Shown here: positions 8,477 to 15,865 of the stretch, one piece after another
Layout: the number at the start of each line of letters is the position of its first letter
How positions within the stretch are numbered: position 1 is the first letter of the stretch
Virus record (IMG/VR): IMGVR_UViG_3300046804_002692
Span: 1-24,733 of that record
Length of the DNA stretch: 24,733 bases
Reading direction: 5' to 3' (one strand)
From: a virus
Notes under the pieces: generated by a model
Databases searched by the model: none
Seen by the model: only the letters and a program-made list of their open reading frames with translations
What the model was told of the DNA's origin: nothing
Program-made: the position numbers and the translations under genes

Positions 8477-9340
8477 TTATTTAAAGTCATATGCAAATAT
8501 TAAAAAGCTTCTACTATCATAATAACCTTCGCTGCTAATTCTTGGCATATATTCAGCTGATAAACGAGCTCTATTGGTTATTTTATAATTCACCGCAGGC
8601 CCAGCATACACCTCTGTTAGATGTGTATCATAATCATACTTTCTTACATGAGAAGATAGCCCAACCATCAAGTTATCATTAATGACTTTACCGATACTAG
8701 CAGTAACTGCATACTCTTTTTCTTTTTCTTCAGCAGTTTTACCTCCTAGATTGGCTTCATAAATTAGATTAGCTGCCCAAATCCAATCAGTATTTCCAAT
8801 CCTATCACTTAATAATAGCTTAGGTTCAATACCTTGACGATCTTTAAACAATTTATGCTCAAAGTATAAAGTTGGATTGCCTGGAATTTTACCCCAGTCT
8901 GCTAATGCATATCTAATTTCCCAACTAAAACCTTTATTTGTAAAGGTTCTTTCTCCTTCTGCACCATCATAAACAGTATGATTATATAAGTCAAGCTCTA
9001 ATCTATTTCCAAGACCAAAAGCTAATTCATCGCGCATACGTGTTTGTACTGGTCCATCTCTACGGGCTCTAAAATCAAACCAGCGTTCATATTTTACTGA
9101 ATCCTCTGGTTGCATAACATAAGCTCTACTGGATGCAAACATCCTAGTAGTGGTCCATACAGGTTGCTTATAATCTCCAACTAAATCGAACTGAGTTGGA
9201 TATTTTTCAACTACTACTACTGGTGGAAGTTGATCCAGCTTTTCAGCTTGAACTTGTTCTGTCGGTGTTTCTAACTTACTCTGTGCTAGTGCCGAACACG
9301 CAAATAGCACAAGAGATATTACTGAAAATATCTTTTGCAT
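8477..9340 (-). CDS. Predicted outer-membrane beta-barrel protein with signal peptide
   Basis: The N-terminus is a clear Sec signal peptide: a short Lys-containing start, a hydrophobic core at about 4-16, and an Ala-Leu-Ala/Gln cleavage site after residue 19. C15 could in principle be a poor lipobox (LFAC). The mature part has many alternating-hydrophobic strands with aromatic girdles. The chain ends in a strand finishing Tyr-Asp-Phe-Lys, resembling the terminal strand of outer-membrane barrels. The length (287 residues) would suit a 10-14-strand barrel. The shape recalls small transport-type barrels of the phenol-degradation MetA type, but I cannot assign a family. AAAGGG lies 8 bases upstream of the ATG. 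It is the last gene before the terminator and follows the DUF401-like transporter. Confidence 0.75.
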   Translation of the reverse strand: MQKIFSVISLVLFACSALAQSKLETPTEQVQAEKLDQLPPVVVVEKYPTQFDLVGDYKQPVWTTTRMFASSRAYVMQPEDSVKYERWFDFRARRDGPVQTRMRDELAFGLGNRLELDLYNHTVYDGAEGERTFTNKGFSWEIRYALADWGKIPGNPTLYFEHKLFKDRQGIEPKLLLSDRIGNTDWIWAANLIYEANLGGKTAEEKEKEYAVTASIGKVINDNLMVGLSSHVRKYDYDTHLTEVYAGPAVNYKITNRARLSAEYMPRISSEGYYDSRSFLIFAYDFK

Positions 9341-9363
9341 TATTTTTACCCTTTGTTTTATGT

Positions 9364-9386
9364 GGAGGACTGTCTACCAATCCTCC
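9364..9386 (-). other. Short GC-rich hairpin in the transporter/OMP gap
   Basis: GGAGGA (9364-9369) can pair with TCCTCC (9381-9386) across an 11-base loop, in the 63-base gap between the transporter stop and the outer-membrane protein start. No T-run follows on either strand, so it is not a convincing terminator. It may be an RNA processing or attenuation structure, or chance. Confidence 0.3.
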
Positions 9387-9403
9387 GGTAATGCTTTAAA
9401 TTT

Positions 9404-10444
9404 TTATAATAGGAATGTAATAACTCCAGCGGTCGCTAAAAGTAAACCACCCCATGTACCTAGTGCTTTATAATATGTTGATAGTGGAGTATTAAAATAC
9501 TTGTGACCCACCATCACGCACTTATGTGTTGGACTTAATAAGTATCCTGTAAAGTCTACTGCAAAGAACCATAAGAAGTACTCAATGCCAAAGACTTGAG
9601 CCATTAATACAGCGATTGCGACAAACTTACCACTACTACCCATTAAGAAACTTGCTATAAAACCAATAGCTGAGATGATTAGCATACCAACAAAAGTTGC
9701 TGGATCTAATCCAACTCCTTTAATCAATGCTTCAAATTCTGAGCCATGTGATTTCATATAGTTACCTAATATGATAACTGAACCAACCATCAATAGTACG
9801 TCCCATCGAATGTAGTTTAATAACTTCTTAAAGTTCCATTCTTGGGTAATTAACATATAATATAAAGTTAAGAAACCAAAACAACCGATCATCCAGTCTT
9901 TGTTATAGATGTAAAGGCCAATGGCAATAAACATCGGTATAACATTTCGTAAAACTGCTGATAGTTTAAAGTTTCCTGGAGCGATCGCAATTTGTTCTTC
10001 ATGTACCTGATACCAAATATACCATGCAATGAATGCCAAACTGACAACCAAGAGAGGCGCGATAAAGCCTAACCATGCTGTATAAGAGAGACCAAATGCA
10101 GCGATCGGTAAGATAACTGTCTTCTCTATCGGCGACCACATATAATAGTGATGCGTCGCTAGATAGTCAACAATACCTAACTTTTCTCTGCCGTGACCTT
10201 CTTTGGGTGCCACTGTATCAAGTAAACCTGCAGATACAGTAACTCTACCCTCAATTGGTAAAATACCACCAATCGCGCTTAGGAGTACAACAACAAACTT
10301 ATTACTTCTGAATGTGTTTCTTACATATGCGAAAGCTGGGGCGAAGAGCTGATGCTCTTTTGCTAGTCCAGCAGTGATCATGATGAAGAATATCATCCAG
10401 AGGTATGTGATGTCTTTTAACAAGACGTTTAGGACGAAGTCCAT
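9404..10444 (-). CDS. DUF401-like polytopic membrane protein (probable transporter)
   Basis: The 346-residue protein is almost wholly hydrophobic, with roughly ten helices. It resembles the DUF401 family, putative permeases of the ion-transporter (ArsB/NhaD-like) fold. The matching landmarks are the first-half re-entrant-type segment GGILPIEGRVTVSAG (59-73), then VDYLATHHYYMWSP (92-105). In the second half they are ASFLMGSSGKF (264-274) and the C-terminal DFTGYLLSPTHKCVMVGHKY (297-316), like the LSPxHxC...YF signature of the family. GAGG lies about 8 bases upstream of the ATG. It lies between a small four-helix protein and an outer-membrane barrel, which suggests a transport or envelope-modifying module. 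The substrate is unknown, and the family call comes from memory of its motifs. Confidence 0.72.
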   Translation of the reverse strand: MDFVLNVLLKDITYLWMIFFIMITAGLAKEHQLFAPAFAYVRNTFRSNKFVVVLLSAIGGILPIEGRVTVSAGLLDTVAPKEGHGREKLGIVDYLATHHYYMWSPIEKTVILPIAAFGLSYTAWLGFIAPLLVVSLAFIAWYIWYQVHEEQIAIAPGNFKLSAVLRNVIPMFIAIGLYIYNKDWMIGCFGFLTLYYMLITQEWNFKKLLNYIRWDVLLMVGSVIILGNYMKSHGSEFEALIKGVGLDPATFVGMLIISAIGFIASFLMGSSGKFVAIAVLMAQVFGIEYFLWFFAVDFTGYLLSPTHKCVMVGHKYFNTPLSTYYKALGTWGGLLLATAGVITFLL

Positions 10445-10454
10445 AGTTTACCTC

Positions 10455-10805
10455 TTAAACTAAGTTTTTAATAATGACCATCACGCTAATCCAAGTCCAA
10501 AGTGTATTGAAAGCCACAAGTGTTGGCAATAACTTTTTATTACTAGCCCAAATCAATGTAAGACTTGTAGCGAGTGTTAAAAAATAAAGCCACCAGATTT
10601 GGATTCCAAATATTAAACCTGGGACGATGATGATCGCCTTTGTGCCCCATGACAGGGCTTCTACTATGTTATAGTTAGTCCAATACTCTCGTTTGAACCA
10701 CATCGCATAGCAGTCTTTTATAGCCTGAAAACCAACATGTTTATAGACTACAAAAACTAAAATGCCTGTAATCATACAGGCAACTACTGTCTGATATATT
10801 GTCAT
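10455..10805 (-). CDS. Small four-helix membrane protein
   Basis: Not recognised. This 116-residue protein has about four hydrophobic segments (around 5-22, 53-72, 73-89 and 94-114) with a charged loop at about 28-45. It has no signal peptide or catalytic motif. Its ATG overlaps the upstream stop by one base (TAATG), and the DUF401-like transporter follows after ten bases, so it is probably a partner or accessory subunit of that transporter. That pairing rests on gene order only. Confidence 0.72.
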   Translation of the reverse strand: MTIYQTVVACMITGILVFVVYKHVGFQAIKDCYAMWFKREYWTNYNIVEALSWGTKAIIIVPGLIFGIQIWWLYFLTLATSLTLIWASNKKLLPTLVAFNTLWTWISVMVIIKNLV

Positions 10806-11581
10806 TATTTATACCACCTATGGAAAGGGCACTTCGATTCATTGTGTTTATCATACGCAGACTTCATGGCAGTACGCTTAAAGGTGAAAGTAAAGTTTTT
10901 AAGAAATTGTTTTTTCTTTAACCAACTTTCATCTTTTTTGCTTTTATCTCTACATTCAAATGTGTATTTATTCTCAGTGATTGGCACTAAATATGCTAGT
11001 GGTGTACCCGCTTTAATTGTATATTCACCGTTAAGCTTATGCCAATATAGTTGACAATTAATTGCAGAAGATATACTAGGGTCCAATATTCCAATAGATT
11101 GTGTGAAAGTAAAGTCATTTGAATACGGAACTGGTAACATCATAAACTTAATACCCTTTGGAGCCATAATATGCCAAGGAGTATTGATCTTAATAATAGA
11201 TCTTAGTGTATTTGGAGGGATTGGTATATGTTTAGCTACTCCATTAAATGAATGTTCTTGGACGATAGGACTATCTTCTGCTTTATCCATCAATTCAATT
11301 AAACTAATATTAGGTAAAGTCCATTTATAATAGTTTGGATCACCATTAGTTTCAATCTTTATATCACACCAAGCTGTTACAAAAAAACCAGTCTTGTATA
11401 ACTCAAATATTCCTGGACATCTATACGCATGTGCAAATGTACCGCCATTTGCAGCATTTAATTCTTTAATATAATCATTTCTAGATTCACTGAACCAAGC
11501 CTGTTGATAATCTTTAGCTTCTAATATAGGAGTAGAATCTGCAACTCCATCTATGCTAGAAAAAAATTCAATCTTCATCAT
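10805..11581 (-). CDS. DUF6065-like protein of unknown function
   Basis: This 258-residue protein has no catalytic motif I recognise. Its layout resembles the phage/bacterial DUF6065 family: an early acidic segment, a central KINTPWHIMAPKGIKFMMLP stretch (a beta-strand pair around an APKG turn), a GILDPSI segment, a KAGTPLAYLVPIT strand, and a Cys/His end HNESKCPFHRW. Sequences of this type often lie near oxygenases and halogenases, which fits this position, but no activity is established. The assignment is from memory of the family pattern. The start at 11581 overlaps the upstream stop as ATGA, and the second codon is also ATG. The stop overlaps the next gene as TAATG, so it is tightly embedded in the tailoring-enzyme cluster. 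Confidence 0.75.
   Translation of the reverse strand: MMKIEFFSSIDGVADSTPILEAKDYQQAWFSESRNDYIKELNAANGGTFAHAYRCPGIFELYKTGFFVTAWCDIKIETNGDPNYYKWTLPNISLIELMDKAEDSPIVQEHSFNGVAKHIPIPPNTLRSIIKINTPWHIMAPKGIKFMMLPVPYSNDFTFTQSIGILDPSISSAINCQLYWHKLNGEYTIKAGTPLAYLVPITENKYTFECRDKSKKDESWLKKKQFLKNFTFTFKRTAMKSAYDKHNESKCPFHRWYK
10806..10813 (-). promoter_or_regulatory. TATAAATA match abutting the small membrane protein start
   Basis: The minus strand has an exact TATAAATA in the last codons of the upstream gene, directly before the ATG at 10805. A start at the usual distance would fall inside the small membrane protein gene, so it could serve only the transporter and outer-membrane protein genes. The octamer also encodes part of the upstream C-terminus, so it may be coincidental. 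Confidence 0.3.
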
Positions 11582-12069
11582 TTATAGTCAATCACTAATA
11601 TACTTCGTTTTTGTTTGCATGGTCGACTAGAATGCATCAACCAACCTGGAATATATATCCAATCTCCAGGTGTCAATGTTTTTACTTCAAATCCTCCAGT
11701 TGGTCTTGTATCATAAAGAAGTAAATCTCCGTTGCCAACCAAATTGATTATCATAGTACCAATACTACTTCTATGAATATGAGGATCTTGATATCCACCA
11801 ATCTCGTAGTCTATTACCCAACTACTTTTATTTTTTAAATGAAAAGTATCATCTATTTGTGAAATTATATTTTTATGCCATTCGGGTTGAATATCATTAT
11901 TTTTAAATGCATATTGCCAACCATTATTTGTTGTGCTTGTATCGCTAATATCTTCTTCTAATAATTTTTGAATCTCTAACCACTTTAAATAATCTTGTGT
12001 GGTTTTATCATCAAGCTTTATTTTGCCAAAAAATATTTCAACAGGAAATAGTATTTCACTTTGGTTCAT
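11578..12069 (-). CDS. Cupin-fold Fe(II)/2-oxoglutarate oxygenase-like protein (second copy)
   Basis: The 163-residue protein ends in a double-stranded beta-helix. Visible candidate metal ligands are H97 and H99 in DPHIHRSS and the distal H146 in IPGWLMHSSRP. R149 or R155 is a candidate 2-oxoglutarate-binding residue. The ligand pattern HxH...H, and the spacing GDWIYIPGWLMH, parallel the neighbouring 202-residue protein, so the two are probably distant paralogues. A plain cupin or a hydroxylase acting on a protein or small molecule is possible, and the substrate is unknown. I chose the ATG at 12069, which overlaps the upstream gene by 14 bases. An in-frame ATG at 12099 would extend it by ten residues with a larger overlap. 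Neither has a good Shine-Dalgarno. The stop is coupled to the next gene by ATGA. Confidence 0.75.
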   Translation of the reverse strand: MNQSEILFPVEIFFGKIKLDDKTTQDYLKWLEIQKLLEEDISDTSTTNNGWQYAFKNNDIQPEWHKNIISQIDDTFHLKNKSSWVIDYEIGGYQDPHIHRSSIGTMIINLVGNGDLLLYDTRPTGGFEVKTLTPGDWIYIPGWLMHSSRPCKQKRSILVIDYK

Positions 12070-12664
12070 AAATAAATGGTACATCAATATCAAAGACAAT
12101 GTTAATACGTTGACGATCTGCCATATTAGGTTCTACCTCATGAGGAATCCACGAAGGCCATAAGACCAAATCTCCATCTTTAGGAAGGAAATAAAAGTCT
12201 CTACTATATGGAGAAAAATCGTTACAATCATTTAACACATTTGCAGGATTTGATAATATTAATCTTCCAGTATCTGTGGCTTGCAAATAATAAACACAAG
12301 AAAATATAGATCCTTTATGCGCATGATAAACATTTCTTGCATATTTTTCATTAACATTGCACCAACTACCTATAGAAATTTTATTTTCTTCTGATGGTAA
12401 TCTTATCCTACTTCCAGGTTGATTACCATAATATGTAAATGCATCATTCATAATTATAGAAACAGCATGATTTAACCATTCACAGTCTTTTACTGGATAT
12501 GAATATCTCCAGCAACCTTCATTATTAGTCAACTCATTGATATCTCTCGCTCCTGAAGCTTTTAATGCTAAAATCCTATCAATCAATTCTTGCCTTTGTT
12601 CAGGCGTGCCTACATTTGCATAACTAAATAAATCAGCTCTAAATAGTGTTACCGGTTCTCTCAT
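12056..12664 (-). CDS. 2OG-Fe(II) oxygenase-like protein (PF13759-type)
   Basis: The sequence matches the pattern of the 2OG-Fe(II) oxygenase family PF13759, common in marine T4-like phages. It has an early W/N-rich region, then NVYHAHKGSIFSCVYYLQ with H114 and H116, a LILSNPANVL turn, and GDLVLWPSWIPHEV with H175. An ending with R184/R186 (RQRINIVFDI) would contact the cosubstrate. Such enzymes use Fe(II), O2 and 2-oxoglutarate to hydroxylate or otherwise oxidise a substrate, and the target here is unknown. The length (202 residues) is normal for the family. The ATG at 12664 overlaps the halogenase end by 26 bases and the next oxygenase-like gene overlaps its end. That links it to halogenation as a probable tailoring pathway. 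Confidence 0.85.
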   Translation of the reverse strand: MREPVTLFRADLFSYANVGTPEQRQELIDRILALKASGARDINELTNNEGCWRYSYPVKDCEWLNHAVSIIMNDAFTYYGNQPGSRIRLPSEENKISIGSWCNVNEKYARNVYHAHKGSIFSCVYYLQATDTGRLILSNPANVLNDCNDFSPYSRDFYFLPKDGDLVLWPSWIPHEVEPNMADRQRINIVFDIDVPFIYEPK

Positions 12665-14168
12665 ACCAATCCTTCAAAAATTCATAATGATTTGGGAAAT
12701 ATTCTATAGCATTATCTATCTCATCAGTTTTTGACTTAATATAGTATTCAGCGTATTTCATCTCTTCTTCTGATAACTTCGGCTTCTCTATATTATCATA
12801 TACTCCATTAGCATGCAACATACTAAACCAATGACCACTATGGAAACCTGAAGTTTTATCATCTATATAAAACTTTCTATGAAGTGTAGGGTAGAAGTGA
12901 CTAAACATTTCTTGAATATATTGTGGTGCGTTTTCTATTTTTTGGTTTCTAATCTCTTGCCAGAAAGGAGTATCATCTCTATCACTATAATGGTAATGGG
13001 CCCAAACAAATGCAATTATTTCGACTACCATATTAATGTATGCAGCATTAAATGCATTCATTAGATTATCATTCCAAATACCGCTGTGATGATTTAACCC
13101 ATTAGTTAGTGCTTCAACGATCTTAGTGGTGAATGTAATACCAGTTGCTTCTAATGGTTCTACGAATCCAGCAGATAACCCAACTGCAATAACATTTTTA
13201 TGTGCTACTGCTTCAGAAGCTCCACACCTCATTTTTAAATGACGAGCTTTAGCATTATACTCACCAATAGAATCTCTTAATTCTTTTTCTGCATCTTCAG
13301 CTGAAATATGTTTTGATGAATACACATAACCGTTACCAATTTGTTTGAATGTTGGTATTGTCCATCTCCAACCAGAAGTCATAGTAGTTGCTTTGGTATA
13401 TGGATGACATTCTTCTTGTGGATCTTTATACTGTGTAGGCATAGCAACAGCACTATCGCATGGAAGAATATCAGATATATCAATAAATGGAACGCCTAAT
13501 TCTTTATTAATCAACTTTGCTTCAAATCCGGTACAATCAATAAAAAGATCAGCTGTGTGTTTTCTTCCCTGTTCATCTAGCAAATATTCAATGCCTTCAT
13601 CATTAGATTTTATCTCTGTAATCTTAGTATCGAAATATATAATTCTATCTTTAATTAGATCATGAATAGTATCTAATATATCTAATGCTGAGAAGTGCAC
13701 AGCACCCCAATCTTTAAAGTCTCTAAGCGACATAGAATGATCGTAACCACCTAGCTTAGGACTTTTATTTGCCATAGCTAATCTATACGCAGGTTGCCAT
13801 TTTACCCACTCTTCATTAGGTTTATGCATAAAATAATCATGTGCATATAAACCTGGAGCCATGATATGATTTTCTATAAAATCATTATCTACGAAGTATG
13901 GCTCTTTATTCCAACCAGATAACAATACACCATACTTAAATGCAGCTTGTGCGGGTTTCATCCATTCTTTTGGTTCTAATCCAGCATCATGTAAAAATCT
14001 TGAAGTAAATGGTTGAGTTCCTTCACCAACTCCAATCGGGCCAAGCGCTTTACTTTCTATTAAAGTAATCTTACACGGAAAGTTTAAACGATTTGTCATG
14101 TAAGCTGCTGTTAACCAACCGCTGGTACCACCACCAAATATAACAATATTTTTTATCTTCTTAATCAT
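12639..14168 (-). CDS. Flavin-dependent halogenase (tryptophan-halogenase family, VirX1-like)
   Basis: The enzyme should use FADH2, O2 and halide to form hypohalous acid, which passes to a catalytic lysine and halogenates an electron-rich aromatic substrate. The FAD-binding GGGTSGW lies at residues 12-18. GVGEGTQP is at 46-53, and the catalytic lysine is K78 in QAAFK, aligned with K79 of PrnA. The halogenase-specific WxWxIP motif is W267-R-W269-T-I271-P272. FVEPLEATG (335-343) aligns with the PrnA FVEPLESTG segment; E340 is kept, but the following Ser is Ala341. At 509 residues it is full length. Related viral enzymes are known, notably VirX1 of cyanophage Syn10, which was shown to iodinate diverse substrates. 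It is coupled by ATGA to the upstream U32/methyltransferase fusion and overlaps the oxygenase downstream. No flavin reductase is seen here, so FADH2 would come from the host. Confidence 0.95.
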   Translation of the reverse strand: MIKKIKNIVIFGGGTSGWLTAAYMTNRLNFPCKITLIESKALGPIGVGEGTQPFTSRFLHDAGLEPKEWMKPAQAAFKYGVLLSGWNKEPYFVDNDFIENHIMAPGLYAHDYFMHKPNEEWVKWQPAYRLAMANKSPKLGGYDHSMSLRDFKDWGAVHFSALDILDTIHDLIKDRIIYFDTKITEIKSNDEGIEYLLDEQGRKHTADLFIDCTGFEAKLINKELGVPFIDISDILPCDSAVAMPTQYKDPQEECHPYTKATTMTSGWRWTIPTFKQIGNGYVYSSKHISAEDAEKELRDSIGEYNAKARHLKMRCGASEAVAHKNVIAVGLSAGFVEPLEATGITFTTKIVEALTNGLNHHSGIWNDNLMNAFNAAYINMVVEIIAFVWAHYHYSDRDDTPFWQEIRNQKIENAPQYIQEMFSHFYPTLHRKFYIDDKTSGFHSGHWFSMLHANGVYDNIEKPKLSEEEMKYAEYYIKSKTDEIDNAIEYFPNHYEFLKDWYERTGNTI

Positions 14169-15847
14169 TTTTTAATCACCAAAATATATAATCCATTCCA
14201 CCACTCTCTAGGATTTTCTTCAGAATTCAATATCATCTTTTCATAGATTACTTTAGCTTCCACTTCATTTAGTCCATCTCTAACGCCTTCAATAACCGTT
14301 TCCCAATTTGCATCATCAAATATTAAGATGGCTTCATCAGCTAATGCTGGCCAATAATATTTAATAGCATCACTCGTAGATTTAGCATCGTGCGGACCAT
14401 CATACATGAACATGTCAACCTTTGAATCAATTTCTTGTAAATTAATATTTAACATGTCTTCTCTAAATATTTTTACGTCTGATTCTTGTACGTATGGTGT
14501 AATATTATTAATAAATGTATCATAATCGTTGGCTTCAGTTTGAAAGCTATCTGTTGCCGGTTGAATTTGTTGTTCCCATTTATCGATAAAATAAGCCTTA
14601 ATTGGGTTTTTATATAACACCGCAGCAGCAGTTGCACCTAAATAGGAACCTACTTCTAAGTATGAACCGCACTTAGAAGCTAAACTATTCAATAAAGTTT
14701 GTACTCGTGAACTAGTTAAACCACTAATGTTAATATTCACTTTTGGAATACCGCTCTTTGCAATACAATCTACTACATGTTTTGTCATGTCAGTATAATC
14801 ATATTCATCTTTCTTTTCTTCGATCTTGTCACAATACTGACATTCCCAACAATCGAATTTACAATTACGAATCTTGTCACGCCAAATATTAATTGGTTTT
14901 CCGCTAAGTTGTGCTTTATCAATGAAATCTTGGAAATTGTCATCTAACACTTCTTGATTAGTAACATAACGTTCAACTTTTCTCATAGTCTCTGCTAATC
15001 GTTGAATACTTTCGCGACCATGCATTTTAAATATATCGATGCCTAAATCTAAGTATTCATCCCAATCTGCTTTCCATGGAGAGAAGTTTGCAGTCTTTAA
15101 ATAAACCGCAGGGTCTTCTACATCCCATTTTGGACAACTAACTCTACTAATAGCAGAATTAAAATATGATGGATCTTTTTCACCGCGTGTATTATTATAT
15201 TCGAAGTGTTCATCCATCATATGACACTCACCTAAACAGCCTTCATTAGCTAGCAAACTGTAGTGAATGTCTTTACCTAAATTTACTTTAATCCATTTCT
15301 TAGCTTCTTGCAATCTAAGTAATGCATCTCTATCACGCATTAGATCGCGATCTAAATTAATATAATCAAAACCTTCTTTAGCCAAAGCAACGACTTCTGC
15401 TGGTCGTCTTACATTTCTTAGAATAGTATTTTTAACATATAATTCTGGGAATGCAGCTTTGATTTGACCAGTTGCCATCCAATGTGTATGAGGGATGGTT
15501 GCTGTTCTAATACCTGCATCATATAACGGTTTAAAGTTGACAATAAAAGTATCTAAATTTGTTTGTGTTGGAGGTACTTGGATATTATTAAATGTCGCAG
15601 AAGCTTTAATCCCAAGATGTTTTTGTATGTTTAATGCGGTCTCGATAAGATTAATCCTATCTTGATTAAACATGATGACGTCACCCATTGCATCTTGGTT
15701 GAACGGGTTTATTCTAGATGTGAAATATACATCGGCGATCCAGTCTTTATATTCTGAAAGCCAATAATAAAATGCCGTAAACTGTTCTTGTGAAAGTTTA
15801 GGATTGATTGGAATACTGAAGATTTTTTTTGGAGTCACTTTACTCAT
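14165..15847 (-). CDS. Fusion of U32-peptidase-like domain with a class I SAM methyltransferase
   Basis: Residues of about 8-330 resemble the TIM-barrel U32 family (RlhA, UbiU/V, TrhP relatives). Landmarks are TATIPHTHW, FPELYVKNTIL, GFDYINLDRDLMRD (159-172) and NEGCLGEC (201-208). C204, C208 and C238 are plausible iron-sulphur or metal ligands. A Cys cluster, CxxxCxxCxxC (C329, C333, C336, C339), follows as a possible second metal site. Residues of about 378-560 form a class I methyltransferase of the Methyltransf_24 type, with the SAM-binding EVGSYLGATA at 398-407, YDGPHDA at 482-488 and IFDDANW at 509-515. The fusion is unusual. Modern U32 enzymes modify RNA or hydroxylate quinone precursors, so this may be an RNA-, peptide- or metabolite-modifying enzyme. 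Its stop overlaps the halogenase ATG. There is no clear Shine-Dalgarno. Confidence 0.78.
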   Translation of the reverse strand: MSKVTPKKIFSIPINPKLSQEQFTAFYYWLSEYKDWIADVYFTSRINPFNQDAMGDVIMFNQDRINLIETALNIQKHLGIKASATFNNIQVPPTQTNLDTFIVNFKPLYDAGIRTATIPHTHWMATGQIKAAFPELYVKNTILRNVRRPAEVVALAKEGFDYINLDRDLMRDRDALLRLQEAKKWIKVNLGKDIHYSLLANEGCLGECHMMDEHFEYNNTRGEKDPSYFNSAISRVSCPKWDVEDPAVYLKTANFSPWKADWDEYLDLGIDIFKMHGRESIQRLAETMRKVERYVTNQEVLDDNFQDFIDKAQLSGKPINIWRDKIRNCKFDCWECQYCDKIEEKKDEYDYTDMTKHVVDCIAKSGIPKVNINISGLTSSRVQTLLNSLASKCGSYLEVGSYLGATAAAVLYKNPIKAYFIDKWEQQIQPATDSFQTEANDYDTFINNITPYVQESDVKIFREDMLNINLQEIDSKVDMFMYDGPHDAKSTSDAIKYYWPALADEAILIFDDANWETVIEGVRDGLNEVEAKVIYEKMILNSEENPREWWNGLYILVIKK

Positions 15848-15865
15848 CCTATAAAATTATTACAA

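Noticed and set aside
14829-14865. CxxxCxxC in the fusion protein read as a radical SAM enzyme
   Set aside because: The motif lies at residues 329-336, between two other domains, without a following radical SAM barrel. It is better described as a Cys cluster of unknown role.
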